9,722 nt of DNA from RGIG464 sp045643185. GTDB lineage: Bacteria; Myxococcota_A; Bradymonadia; UBA4248. Position numbers and translations under genes: made by a program. Below, one piece after another: positions 1 to 7,244 of this stretch. The stretch is from NCBI GenBank assembly GCA_045643185.1, contig JAZUKH010000240.1, positions 1 through 9,722 of the forward strand, written 5' to 3'. Each line of letters opens with the position of its first letter. Position 1 is the stretch's first letter. The notes under the pieces were generated by a model. That model had not been told where the DNA came from. It ran no database searches and saw nothing but the letters and a program-made list of their open reading frames with translations.

Positions 1-132
1 AGGATCGCGTGCCTCGCCCGTCTCGCCTTCGGCTTCGACGGACGGGGGATGCAAGCACCGGCAAAGCCGGGGCGCGTCTTTCAGGTGCCGAATTTTGATA
101 CTGTTAGGGCTTTTCGTTGCGTTTTATGACAC

Positions 133-159
133 GCGCATGAACGCTTTGCGTTCATGCGC
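133..159. terminator. Strong hairpin, possible terminator of an upstream gene
   Basis: There is a perfect 12-bp inverted repeat (GCGCATGAACGC / GCGTTCATGCGC) with a TTT loop. It is flanked by CTCTATTAAG on the right and by a T/A-rich stretch on the left, with no clean U-tract on either strand. Its role as terminator of a gene outside the window is inferred from position and stem strength. It could equally be a structured RNA end or an operator. Confidence 0.45.
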
Positions 160-263
160 TCTCTATTAAGACTTCCTTCCATTGCTGAGACGTAACGTTT
201 TCTTTCGTGCATAGTCGGTTTTTGTTTGTATTTTTTGTCGTTGGGCGGCAATAAGAGAATTTT

Positions 264-330
264 GGGTCTTTGCAGACTAGCAGAGACGGAGCTGGGTGCC
301 CTTCAACGGGAACCCTTTTGACCAAAAGAG
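264..330 (+). promoter_or_regulatory. Folded leader before rsmI
   Basis: Three consecutive stem candidates precede the rsmI start. The first is an 8-bp stem with one G-U pair (266-273 with 280-287), which competes with a shorter GTCT/AGAC stem (266-269 with 274-277). The second is a hairpin at 294-315, in which GGGT pairs with ACCC and CCC with GGG across one G-A mismatch. The third is CTTTT-GACC-AAAAG at 315-328, which would partly cover the weak ribosome site. The alternative pairing suggests a leader or translational control element, but I match it to no known riboswitch. Confidence 0.3.
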
Positions 331-335
331 AATCT

Positions 336-1202
336 ATGTCAGAACAAACGATCACTGGGTCGACGCTTTACGTGGTGGCGACGCCCATCGGCAACCTTTC
401 GGATATTTCGCCGCGCGCTCTGGAAGTGCTTTCGAGCGTTGATTTTATTTTGTGCGAGGACACGCGCCATAGTTCGATCTTGTTGGATCATTATCAGATC
501 CGTAAGAAACTCGTGAGCTACTTTGCGCACAATGAAGCCCTGAGGACGGATCAGTTTATTCCGCAGTTGCAGGCAGGTCAGTCGGCGGCCGTGATCACGG
601 ATGCCGGTTCCCCGGGCGTGTCTGACCCGGGCAGCCGCATCGTGGCGGCTTGTCACGAGGCGGGAGTCAGGGTGTGTCCCATTCCGGGATGCAGTGCCGT
701 TGTGACGGCCATTTCGGCTGCCGGATTTTGGGAATCGCCAGAGTTTCGCTTCATTACATTTTTTCCGCGTAAACAGAGTGAACGCGTCGAGATCTTTGAA
801 CGCGTACGCACGGATCCAGCCGTTTTGGTGGGATACGAATCGCCGCAGCGTATCGAGTCGCTGCTCGAAGATGCCGTGTCGGTGCTCGGTCCCGACTGGC
901 AGATCTGTCTGTGCCGCGAGTTGACCAAGAAATTTGAGGAGATCACGCGCACGACACTCGGTGCCTTGCTTGAACGCTTTAAGTCGGAAGAATGCCGCGG
1001 TGAGCTTTGTCTGCTGATCGCAGGCGGCACGGCCCCCACACGCGCGACGAACGAACTCAACGACGATGCCATTCGCATGATCGATATCTTAAAAGCTCAG
1101 GGCGTGTCGGCCCGCGACATTCGCGACGTCGTAGCCAAGTACTTCGACCTGAAACCCAAAGTTGTTTATCAGTATTTAATTGGCGGCGATGCGTCCAACT
1201 GA
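336..1202 (+). CDS. rsmI: 16S rRNA (cytidine(1402)-2'-O)-methyltransferase RsmI
   Basis: RsmI uses S-adenosylmethionine to methylate the 2'-O ribose of C1402 in the decoding centre of 16S rRNA, in the cytosol. The protein is 288 residues, normal for the family, and is complete. It has the SAM-binding tetrapyrrole-methylase fold. Family signatures are LYVVATPIGNLSDISPRALE (11-30), CEDTRHS (40-46), ITDAGSPGVSDPGSR (87-101) and PIPGCSAVVTA (115-125). Others are FFPRKQSER (142-150, usually FLPRK), YESPQRI (167-173, usually ESPHR) and GELCLLIAGG (222-231). The C-terminal tail (258-281) is the usual small helical domain. I chose the ATG at 336 because the RsmI homology begins about ten residues after it and AAGAG lies 5 bases upstream. 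An in-frame ATG at 270 would add 22 unrelated residues within a folded leader. It is followed by a dispersed repeat, so it is probably monocistronic. Confidence 0.97.
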   Translation: MSEQTITGSTLYVVATPIGNLSDISPRALEVLSSVDFILCEDTRHSSILLDHYQIRKKLVSYFAHNEALRTDQFIPQLQAGQSAAVITDAGSPGVSDPGSRIVAACHEAGVRVCPIPGCSAVVTAISAAGFWESPEFRFITFFPRKQSERVEIFERVRTDPAVLVGYESPQRIESLLEDAVSVLGPDWQICLCRELTKKFEEITRTTLGALLERFKSEECRGELCLLIAGGTAPTRATNELNDDAIRMIDILKAQGVSARDIRDVVAKYFDLKPKVVYQYLIGGDASN

Positions 1203-1230
1203 AGTTTTTGCGCTTTGAAGCGTTTGAAAT

Positions 1231-1347
1231 GGGCCCCGCCAGGCGAAGGGGTAGCGGCGTATTGGCGAATGGGAAATTGTAGAGACGCAAAATTTTGCGT
1301 CTCTACAATTTCGCCGCCAATAGCCGCGTAGGGGGAGACTTCCCCCT
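1231..1347. repeat. Palindromic interspersed element (MITE/REP-like), complete copy
   Basis: The centre (1273-1312) is a perfect 40-base palindrome with half-arm GAAATTGTAGAGACGCAAAA. It is flanked by a second, imperfect pair of arms: GCGGCGTATTGGCG on the left and CGCCAATAGCCGC on the right, with one bulge. Each end has its own small GC hairpin: CCCC...GGGG at about 1234-1251, and a 7-bp stem at 1330-1347 (AGGGGGA/TCCCCCT, loop GACT). The first 38 bases recur exactly at 9685-9722, which shows a dispersed family. There is no open reading frame for a transposase, so movement would need enzymes from elsewhere. Cores of the GTAGAGACGC type are known in dispersed repeats of several bacteria. The right boundary is set from the folding and is approximate. 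Confidence 0.8.
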
Positions 1348-1434
1348 CACCAAACAAAATAAATAGGGACATCGCGTGCTGCGTCCTGTTTAACCGCATC
1401 ACGTCTGTTACGAACGTCCTTTTTGGAAAAAAAC

Positions 1435-3915
1435 ATGAAATTGATCAAAAAAACGGTGTTATTTGCGTCGATGGCCGCGCTTTTGGCCTCGACGAATGGT
1501 TATGCTGATGACGTGGAGAGTGCGGCACCAGCTCCGGCGGTGCCTTTTGCGAGCTGGATCGAGCCGGTCGCGAGCGAATCGGCGCCCTGGCTTGACGGTA
1601 CGGTCAATGAAGAGACGGCGACGGGGGCTGAGATCCTGGCGGCCGGTGGCGGACACGTTCTGGTGCGCCGCGGCGATCAGATCGTTGTGACCGATGCGGG
1701 GCTCCACGAGATCGCGCCGCTCCTCGTTCCCGAGAACCTTCAGTGGATTTCTCTCGACGAAAAGTCCCGGGTACTCGCCTTTGATGGCCAAAAATTGCTA
1801 TTTGCCCAGTCAGTTGAGGCGGCTGCGGCCGACAATGGCTTTATGAGCGCGCTCGATTTGGCCGGCGTGACGAAGATCGACAATATTGACGCGACGGTCG
1901 TCTATGCTAACGCCAAAACGCTGACGTTTGCGAACCTCGATCAATTGACGAATACTTCGTTTGAACTCGCCAACTTCTTTGATGATGCCAAAATGGCGAC
2001 GTTGACCCCTGATGCGGTCGCGGCGGCCAAAAACAAGTCGTCCAAAAAGGCCAAGTCGGCTTCCAAAAAGGCGTCGGCGGCTGATAATAACGCGATGCTC
2101 GACATTGAGGTTCAGGCGCTCGCCGTGCGCGCCGACAATACGGTGGTCGTTCGCGTGCGCCGCATGCTGGATAGCCGCGTGTTCGTGACGCGCGATCAGG
2201 GCGCTTCGTGGACGCAGCTTGCGGATTCGCCTAACGTGATCATGCGTCAACTCGGTTGGATCTGGGATGGCGCCAGTAAGGTCTTGTCGCAGGACGGCAT
2301 GACTTGGGTCGATGTCTGCGGCGAACGCGTTGATCTGACGGCGCGCTACGCGCCATCGTCGTCGCCCGTTGCCTTTGATGCCGTCGAATTGACCTCAGCT
2401 TATCCGGCAAGTCCCGCCGCGCCGACGCCCGTCGTGGCAGACGCGACTGCTGCGGCCCCCGTTTCGGCTGAGTCAGCTGGGGAAGGCGAAGCGCGCGCTG
2501 ATGCATCGACCGATGCGCCGCAATGCGTGACGGTGCCTGAAATTCCGGTGATGCGTGCCGATGCTTTTCAGCCTGTGCCGCTCGCGACGAGTTATTTGGC
2601 ACCCCAAGCTATGGTGCGCACGGGTGATCGCTATTACTTCACGAATGAAGGCACGAAGGTGGGCGCTTCGTCGCGTTTGTGGATGCGCGGGGCTGGCACG
2701 CCGTCGCCCGTCGAAGTGGCCTTGCCACAGGGATGTGACCCCGTCTTTGTTGAAAGTCAAAATGGTCTGGCTGTTCTGCTTTGTCGACAGAATGATAATC
2801 CCGAGGGTTACTTGACCGCGTATTCGCGTATGACCGCGAGTGACTGGATGAACGAATCGTTGTTGCCCGAAAGCGTCGGCGTCAATACCCGCTTCCAAAT
2901 GGCTAACGACGGTACCATCGTTTTGGCTGGCGACTGTGTTTTGGAACAGACACCTGAACGTCCGGCCCAGTTCGATGCCGATGGCAATGTCGTTGTTGAG
3001 GCGCAGCCCGGAAAAACGCAGAACATCTGTACGGCGGCCGTGCGCAATGCCGTGATCGATTCGGAAGAAGCCTGGCATTTGCAAAATCTCGAAAATGTTG
3101 AGACGTTTCACGCGGCCGCCAATGGTCAATTACTCGCCGTCGTCAACAATGGCAACGATTCGCAGGCACTCGTTGAAATGAAGCCTCATTTAACGCGTAC
3201 CGTCGTGGATACGTTTGATGCGAGTGCTTATGACGGTCTGATCTATACGTCCGACGGCTGCTTTGCCCTTTACGATGCTCAAAATGCCGACGACCGATCC
3301 CGCCTGTTGACGCCGGAAGGCGGACTGTCTGGCCTCGACTGCGCCTCATCGCGTGAGATGCGCATCGCTCAGGCCCAGGCTGAGGCGCTCGGTGAAGCCG
3401 ATCAGGCGATCGGCGATAATCACTATGGCATGCGACTCGGTGTGGGTGGTTTCTTTGCTTCGGGTATTCAAACCTGGTCGATGCGCGTCGAAGGGTTGAT
3501 CCCCATTTATGGCGGTCAATATGAGGTCGGTTTGTTATTCCGTATGGCTGGCGGCAACGAAAGCTCTTCGATGGGCTATCTCGGCCTTGTTTCGGCGCGT
3601 TGGCGTTATGATCAGTTTGAGCACGTTGACTTCGCTGTCGGTGCTGGTATCGGTTACGGTCAGCTCACCGGTTACGTGAAACGCACCGAAGAATGCAAGA
3701 CATGTGAGAAAAAAGCTAATGGCGAAACCACACTCGTTGAGACCGATAAATCCAAAAAGTATCGTGAAGCCAACTCCGCTTCTATTCGTTACCTCATTAG
3801 CGGCATCTTTGCTTATAAGCTCTCGCCGCAGTGGAAACTCTATCTCGGTGCCGAACTCATTGGTGGACTTTCATGGGGCTTCGATATCAACGGTGGTATT
3901 GAGATCCGCTTTTAA
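1435..3915 (+). CDS. Secreted propeller-like protein with C-terminal outer-membrane beta-barrel
   Basis: This is an 826-residue protein that I cannot assign to a named family. Residues 1-24 form a Sec signal peptide (KLIKK, hydrophobic core, cut after NGYA). Residues about 60-300 and 385-640 are rich in short beta-strands, as in beta-propeller proteins, with one Asp-box-like motif TRDQGASW (252-259) and a near copy SQDGMTW (285-291). Two low-complexity linkers interrupt it: Lys/Ala/Ser-rich (195-217) and Ala/Pro/Glu-rich (322-362). From about 660 to the end, alternating aromatic strands and the final strand ending IEIRF look like an eight-stranded outer-membrane barrel, with a CKTC loop (754-757). 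The likely topology is a barrel in the outer membrane with the propeller in the periplasm or outside. I chose the ATG at 1435 because the signal peptide begins there, with GGA 8 bases upstream; a TTG at 1423 is also in frame. Transcription should stop at the 3988-4024 terminator. Confidence 0.88.
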   Translation: MKLIKKTVLFASMAALLASTNGYADDVESAAPAPAVPFASWIEPVASESAPWLDGTVNEETATGAEILAAGGGHVLVRRGDQIVVTDAGLHEIAPLLVPENLQWISLDEKSRVLAFDGQKLLFAQSVEAAAADNGFMSALDLAGVTKIDNIDATVVYANAKTLTFANLDQLTNTSFELANFFDDAKMATLTPDAVAAAKNKSSKKAKSASKKASAADNNAMLDIEVQALAVRADNTVVVRVRRMLDSRVFVTRDQGASWTQLADSPNVIMRQLGWIWDGASKVLSQDGMTWVDVCGERVDLTARYAPSSSPVAFDAVELTSAYPASPAAPTPVVADATAAAPVSAESAGEGEARADASTDAPQCVTVPEIPVMRADAFQPVPLATSYLAPQAMVRTGDRYYFTNEGTKVGASSRLWMRGAGTPSPVEVALPQGCDPVFVESQNGLAVLLCRQNDNPEGYLTAYSRMTASDWMNESLLPESVGVNTRFQMANDGTIVLAGDCVLEQTPERPAQFDADGNVVVEAQPGKTQNICTAAVRNAVIDSEEAWHLQNLENVETFHAAANGQLLAVVNNGNDSQALVEMKPHLTRTVVDTFDASAYDGLIYTSDGCFALYDAQNADDRSRLLTPEGGLSGLDCASSREMRIAQAQAEALGEADQAIGDNHYGMRLGVGGFFASGIQTWSMRVEGLIPIYGGQYEVGLLFRMAGGNESSSMGYLGLVSARWRYDQFEHVDFAVGAGIGYGQLTGYVKRTEECKTCEKKANGETTLVETDKSKKYREANSASIRYLISGIFAYKLSPQWKLYLGAELIGGLSWGFDINGGIEIRF

Positions 3916-3940
3916 GCCTTTGAGCTGTTCCGTTTAGGAG

Positions 3941-3968
3941 AACTCGCGCGCCATTTTGCGCGCGAGTT
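3941..3968. terminator. GC-rich hairpin after the barrel gene
   Basis: A perfect 11-bp stem, AACTCGCGCGC with GCGCGCGAGTT, carries a CATTTT loop 25 bases after the stop codon. No T-run follows, so it is not a standard intrinsic terminator by itself. It may protect the 3' end of the message or help the stronger terminator 20 bases downstream. Confidence 0.5.
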
Positions 3969-3987
3969 AAGGGAGTGATCCGCCAAC

Positions 3988-4024
3988 AAAAAAGGCGTAT
4001 TCGCAATGCGAATACGCCTTTTTT
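3988..4024. terminator. Bidirectional intrinsic terminator
   Basis: Six As, an 11-bp perfect stem (GGCGTATTCGC / GCGAATACGCC, loop AAT) and six Ts form an intrinsic terminator that works on both strands. It lies between two converging genes: 73 bases after the barrel protein on the plus strand and 46 bases after the Pro/His-rich protein on the minus strand. It should end both transcripts. Confidence 0.93.
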
Positions 4025-4069
4025 AATGATGTGTGCCTTAGTTTTGCCGAAGGCACGACGTGGAATGTG

Positions 4070-4720
4070 TTAGAACGTGAATTTGAGCGACGCGCCACCG
4101 AGTGTCGGGCTAAGTTGTAATTCGCCGTAGCTGGTATCCCATGTAGCGATTTTGTGGCCATAGATACCTGTGACGATGGCACCAACGGCGACGATGGCGA
4201 GTCCTGAGATACCGAGTGCCATGCGAACGTCATCCTGACTTGCATCGGCGTACGGATCGTCCGAGTAGAACGAGTCTTCGTCCCACAAGCTTGGAATGAG
4301 TGAAGGAATGCCGATGGCGAGTCCAAGGATCATCGTGGAAACACCACCGATGACGCCGCCAACGTAGGAATCATATTCACATTCGGGCGTATTGCATACG
4401 ACTGTTGTGGTCGTATATTCTACGACTTCGGGATGGTGGTGATGCATGGGCGGTGGCTTGTGACCAGGACGCGGACCAGCGGGAGGCGAGGGAGGAAGCG
4501 GGGCAGGTCCGTGATTAGCGTTAGGACGAGCAGCCGGACCGTTAGGACCGTGGCCACCAGGACCATGTCCGGGGTCGTGACCCGGTTCAGCTGTCGTTGC
4601 CCCAGGGGTAGGAACCGATTGTGCAACTGCGTCGGAAGACTGGGCAACAAAGAATAATAAGGCAAACAGCGCCGACAAGATGGCGATCAAAGTCGACTTG
4701 GTTGCGGATGATTGAGACAT
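4070..4720 (-). CDS. Pro/Gly/His-rich exported membrane protein, unknown function
   Basis: This 216-residue protein matches no family I recognise. Residues 1-33 look like a Sec signal peptide (hydrophobic 11-26, likely cut after AVA at 31-33). Residues 36-97 are low complexity, with repeated PGH/HGP units and an HHHH stretch (93-96), a composition that could bind metal or span the envelope as an extended linker. Two cysteines (109 and 114) precede two hydrophobic segments, 118-143 and 167-187, separated by an acidic Asp/Ser/Tyr loop (147-164). The end, LSPTLGGASLKFTF, alternates like a beta-strand and finishes in Phe. The start at 4720 is firm: AAAGGAG lies 6 bases upstream (4727-4733) and the signal peptide begins here. 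It is transcribed alone, towards the shared terminator, and is 269 bases from the ATPase stop. The likely location is the inner membrane or cell envelope. Confidence 0.87.
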   Translation of the reverse strand: MSQSSATKSTLIAILSALFALLFFVAQSSDAVAQSVPTPGATTAEPGHDPGHGPGGHGPNGPAARPNANHGPAPLPPSPPAGPRPGHKPPPMHHHHPEVVEYTTTTVVCNTPECEYDSYVGGVIGGVSTMILGLAIGIPSLIPSLWDEDSFYSDDPYADASQDDVRMALGISGLAIVAVGAIVTGIYGHKIATWDTSYGELQLSPTLGGASLKFTF

Positions 4721-4726
4721 GGGTCA

Positions 4727-4733
4727 CTCCTTT
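4727..4733 (-). promoter_or_regulatory. Shine-Dalgarno of the Pro/His-rich protein
   Basis: AAAGGAG on the minus strand lies 6 bases before the ATG. It shares the 9-base string CGAAAGGAG with the ribosome site of the metalloprotease gene, while the ATPase and lipoprotein genes have no clear site. Confidence 0.85.
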
Positions 4734-4751
4734 CGTGCTTTTGAATCCATA

Positions 4752-4771
4752 ATTAGGTCAACCTACCTAAT
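4752..4771. promoter_or_regulatory. 20-bp inverted repeat, candidate operator
   Basis: ATTAGGT and ACCTAAT form a perfect 7-bp inverted repeat around a 6-base spacer, 31 bases upstream of the start of the Pro/His-rich gene. On the minus strand it overlaps TTGACC hexamers and a TAATTA -10-like element. That position would let a dimeric repressor block transcription. No regulator gene in the window is an obvious partner. Confidence 0.5.
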
Positions 4772-4989
4772 GTGGTCAATCAGGTGGCTTTATAGGCTAA
4801 AATGGAGGCGTTGGAAATAGTTAGATATTTACGAAGACATAAAAAGGTTACAGTTTAGTCAAGGATCGTAATCTGTTTTAGTTTGTTTATTCTTGAATAA
4901 TTTGTTTTGGAGCAGACCTGGGCCTGCGGCGCGCAGGGGGACGCAGAGACGCGCTGACACGTTGGGACGTTCAGACCGCACGTTTCAAC
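4772..4989. other. Intergenic region downstream of the ATPase gene
   Basis: The left part is AT-rich and includes a 14-base palindrome, TTATTC-TT-GAATAA (4887-4900). The right part is GC-rich, with a small 6-bp hairpin CCTGCG/CGCAGG (4923-4937) and an ACG-rich stretch (4941-4980) containing AGAGACGC, an octamer also present in the repeat core at 1282-1289. I see no open reading frame, RNA gene or clear intrinsic terminator for the ATPase transcript. Confidence 0.5.
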
Positions 4990-7197
4990 TTAGTAAAAAT
5001 CGTCTTCGTCGATGTGGTCGCAGACGATGTGTCCCATTTCACGGAATTCATTGAGCGCGGCGTCCCACAGCATGTCGTGATCAATTTTGGCCTGTTCTGC
5101 CGCGGCTTTGATCGAAGCGCGGAAAATGGCGTTTTTGATGTGACCGCCGCTCATTTCGAAGTGTTCTGCGAGTGCCTTGAAATCGACGTTTTTTGCAAGT
5201 GGTGCGTTTGGCGGAATCAGTCGTTTCCAGAGGTCGTGGCGTTGTTTTGCGTCCGGCATTGGGAAGTCGATTTTAAACTGGATACGACGGGCGAGCGCTT
5301 CATCGAGGCCGCCGGCAAAGTTTGTCGTCAGAATGGACACGCCGGAATAGGCTTCAAGTCGTTGTAGCAAGTAGTTGACTTCGAGGTTTGCGTATCGGTC
5401 GTTTGAGCTTTTGACGTTGGTTCGTTTTGCGAAGAGCGAATCGGCTTCGTCAAAAAGCAGCATGGCTTGTGAACGTTCGGCTTCGTCGAAGATCTGAGCG
5501 AGTCGTTTTTCGGTCTCACCAATGTATTTGTCGACGACGCGTGAGAGATCGACGACGTAGAGGGCTCGTTTGAGCTCGTGTGCAAGCACCTGTGCGGTCA
5601 TGGTTTTGCCAGTGCCTGGTAAGCCAGACAGTAGGACCGAGAGCCCCGCGCCCGAAAGGTTGTATTTGGCAAAGCCCCAATCGCTCATGACGGTGTCTCG
5701 ATAGCGTGCGTAGGCAAGAATCTCGTCGAGTGTTTGACGAATCTCTGGCGACAATACGATGTCGCTGAGTTTGAGTGTGGTCGAACGGAGTGAGGCGAGT
5801 CCTTCGAGTGCCGTGCCACGGGTCTTGTTGAGTGTGTCGGTCAGTGTTTCAGCCGTCAGAGCTTGTTTTGGCGGCAAAGCCGCCAGCCGCGTGAGCGTTT
5901 GTTCAATGGCGGTTCGAATTTCAGCGTCGCTCAGACAGTAGCCTTCAGCGAGGTCTTCTGCAATGTTCGCAGCGTTTTTTTGATCCAAGTAGAACTCGAG
6001 GTTCTTTAACCAAAATTGAGCCTGGTCTTCGTGACTTGGTTGAGGAAAGACGATTTCGGTCAATTCGCCAAACACGTCGCGTGAAAGCGACGTTTGACGC
6101 GACAACATCACGCAGAGTTTGACGAACTTGTTGGACGACAGAATTTGATTGAACAACGCGGCATTTCGTTTGAGCCAGGTTTGGTCGTCTTCGGACAGGT
6201 TCGTGCATCGAAAAACAAGGACGGCGCGTTGCAACTGGGCTTCCCGAAGCAACGTGGTCAGAAATGACCGAATTTCTTGGGGCGTGGGTTTGGTGTCCAG
6301 GTACAGACTGAGATCAACTTCGAGCAGGTGAAAGCCAAGTTTATCGGCGACGGCACTCAGTGTCGTGGTTCGACCGATGCCGGTGTAGCCGAGTATCGCG
6401 AGACGCGTGGACGTTTTTTGAAGTGCGTGTGACAGGGTCTTTTCGATCGTCGCCAGTCGTGCGTGTGTACGCGTCGGTTTTGAAAGCAACTTTGTGTTGG
6501 GCATCAGAAGTTGGTTTTGATCGCCGAGCAAAAAGGCAATGAGCCTGTTAGGCACGATGACGGGCGAGTAGGCGAGTGGCGTTTCGTTGCCCCAGTTTGG
6601 CACGACTCCCAAGGTGATCAGCGCGTTGCGGCGCAAGGCTCCGTTTTCGTCAAAAGCTCGTCGAAATTGATCGGGATCAACATAGTCGAAGAGCATCGTC
6701 AGGTAGCTCACGTTGATCTGGGCATATTCGGGTGTGCCACTGACGTAGCGCCAAAACCGGGCATACTTGTCATGATACTGAATGAGTGCAAGCACCATGA
6801 GCAGGTCGAGCTCAAACGGCTCAAGTCCAAAAGTCTGTTTGAGATATTCACCTGGCAGATGGTTCGCAATATCCTGACCATGCACAGATTCAAAGGTCGC
6901 TTCGACCTTGTCGTGGATCGTCGACATGATCACGGCCAGCAACTCGTTACATTTGTCGAGTGGCGGCACTTCGTGATGATCGAGCCAATCCTGTGAGGAC
7001 TGGGCGTTGGTCTTGGCGAGCTCGTTCATAAGCTCGTTCATGGCCGGCGCCGCAGGCGCGTAGCAGTTCAGGTCATTGATCATTCGATCGCTGTATCGGC
7101 GCTGGTAACGCAGACACAATGCGGCAAACCAGGCGCCGTAGTCGTCGAAAATCTGGCGTGGTGAAGTATAAACCTGTGGTTCTGAGGCGTTCGTCAT
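4990..7197 (-). CDS. Winged-helix double-AAA ATPase of the contractile-injection-system type
   Basis: This is a complete 735-residue AAA+ ATPase. Residues 1-225 form a helical/winged-helix N-terminal region with family-like landmarks (FGLEPFELDLLMVLALIQ at 123-140, ALRRNALITLG at 187-197, LIAFLLG at 219-225). The first AAA module has a damaged Walker A (GYTGIGRT, 270-277, Lys replaced by Arg) and no acidic Walker B (AVLVFRCTN, 325-333), so it probably does not hydrolyse ATP. The second is intact: Walker A GLPGTGKT (525-532), Walker B AMLLFDEAD (578-586), sensor-1 Asn626, Arg fingers 637/638 and sensor-2 region SGGHIKNA (683-690). It resembles the CDC48-like ATPase found beside extracellular contractile injection systems, but that type also occurs alone in genomes. 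It is cytosolic and probably hexameric. I kept ATG 7197, the first Met in the frame, although no ribosome site is visible. The lipoprotein stop lies 47 bases upstream. No structural injection gene is in the window. Confidence 0.93.
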   Translation of the reverse strand: MTNASEPQVYTSPRQIFDDYGAWFAALCLRYQRRYSDRMINDLNCYAPAAPAMNELMNELAKTNAQSSQDWLDHHEVPPLDKCNELLAVIMSTIHDKVEATFESVHGQDIANHLPGEYLKQTFGLEPFELDLLMVLALIQYHDKYARFWRYVSGTPEYAQINVSYLTMLFDYVDPDQFRRAFDENGALRRNALITLGVVPNWGNETPLAYSPVIVPNRLIAFLLGDQNQLLMPNTKLLSKPTRTHARLATIEKTLSHALQKTSTRLAILGYTGIGRTTTLSAVADKLGFHLLEVDLSLYLDTKPTPQEIRSFLTTLLREAQLQRAVLVFRCTNLSEDDQTWLKRNAALFNQILSSNKFVKLCVMLSRQTSLSRDVFGELTEIVFPQPSHEDQAQFWLKNLEFYLDQKNAANIAEDLAEGYCLSDAEIRTAIEQTLTRLAALPPKQALTAETLTDTLNKTRGTALEGLASLRSTTLKLSDIVLSPEIRQTLDEILAYARYRDTVMSDWGFAKYNLSGAGLSVLLSGLPGTGKTMTAQVLAHELKRALYVVDLSRVVDKYIGETEKRLAQIFDEAERSQAMLLFDEADSLFAKRTNVKSSNDRYANLEVNYLLQRLEAYSGVSILTTNFAGGLDEALARRIQFKIDFPMPDAKQRHDLWKRLIPPNAPLAKNVDFKALAEHFEMSGGHIKNAIFRASIKAAAEQAKIDHDMLWDAALNEFREMGHIVCDHIDEDDFY

Positions 7198-7244
7198 TGG
7201 GTCGGTCGTGGCTAACTAATATATATAATGTAATAGGTGATGAA
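7198..7244 (-). promoter_or_regulatory. AT-rich spacer before the ATPase gene
   Basis: The 47-base gap to the lipoprotein gene contains the run ATATATAATGTAATA (7221-7235 on the plus strand), which could hold a -10 element on the minus strand. There is no convincing -35 and no Shine-Dalgarno. Read-through from the lipoprotein gene is equally possible. Confidence 0.3.

Larger units (their letters stand above)
1..335. other. Gene-free stretch upstream of rsmI
   Basis: I see no supportable protein gene here. The plus-strand frames are open only until stops at about 95-185 and show no recognisable domain, so the extreme left could still hold the 3' end of a gene lying outside the window. The stretch contains a small hairpin (CCGGC-AAA-GCCGG, about 58-70), the strong hairpin at 133-159, and the folded rsmI leader at 264-330. 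In several proteobacteria rnpB is near rsmI, so I looked for the conserved RNase P RNA core (GAGGAAAGTC) on both strands and did not find it. Confidence 0.6.

Noticed and set aside
160..185. GGAAGGAAG on the minus strand, reminiscent of the SRP RNA core
   Set aside because: The paired partner of the SRP core (AGGTC-like side) and flanking stem are missing, so the match is a short coincidence.
1..335. Possible rnpB, expected near rsmI in some bacteria
   Set aside because: Neither strand has the GAGGAAAGTC core or the other conserved RNase P RNA segments.
152..355. Small minus-strand frame of 67 codons across the rsmI leader
   Set aside because: It overlaps the rsmI start and the strong hairpin, has no ribosome site and no recognisable feature.
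339..656. Minus-strand open frame inside rsmI, and similar long antisense frames inside the barrel, ATPase and protease genes
   Set aside because: They are shadows of real genes: Arg/His-rich or compositionally odd, without ribosome sites or recognisable domains.
1423..1434. TTG start for the barrel protein
   Set aside because: The signal peptide pattern begins at the ATG at 1435, and the GGA ribosome site overlaps the codons after the TTG.
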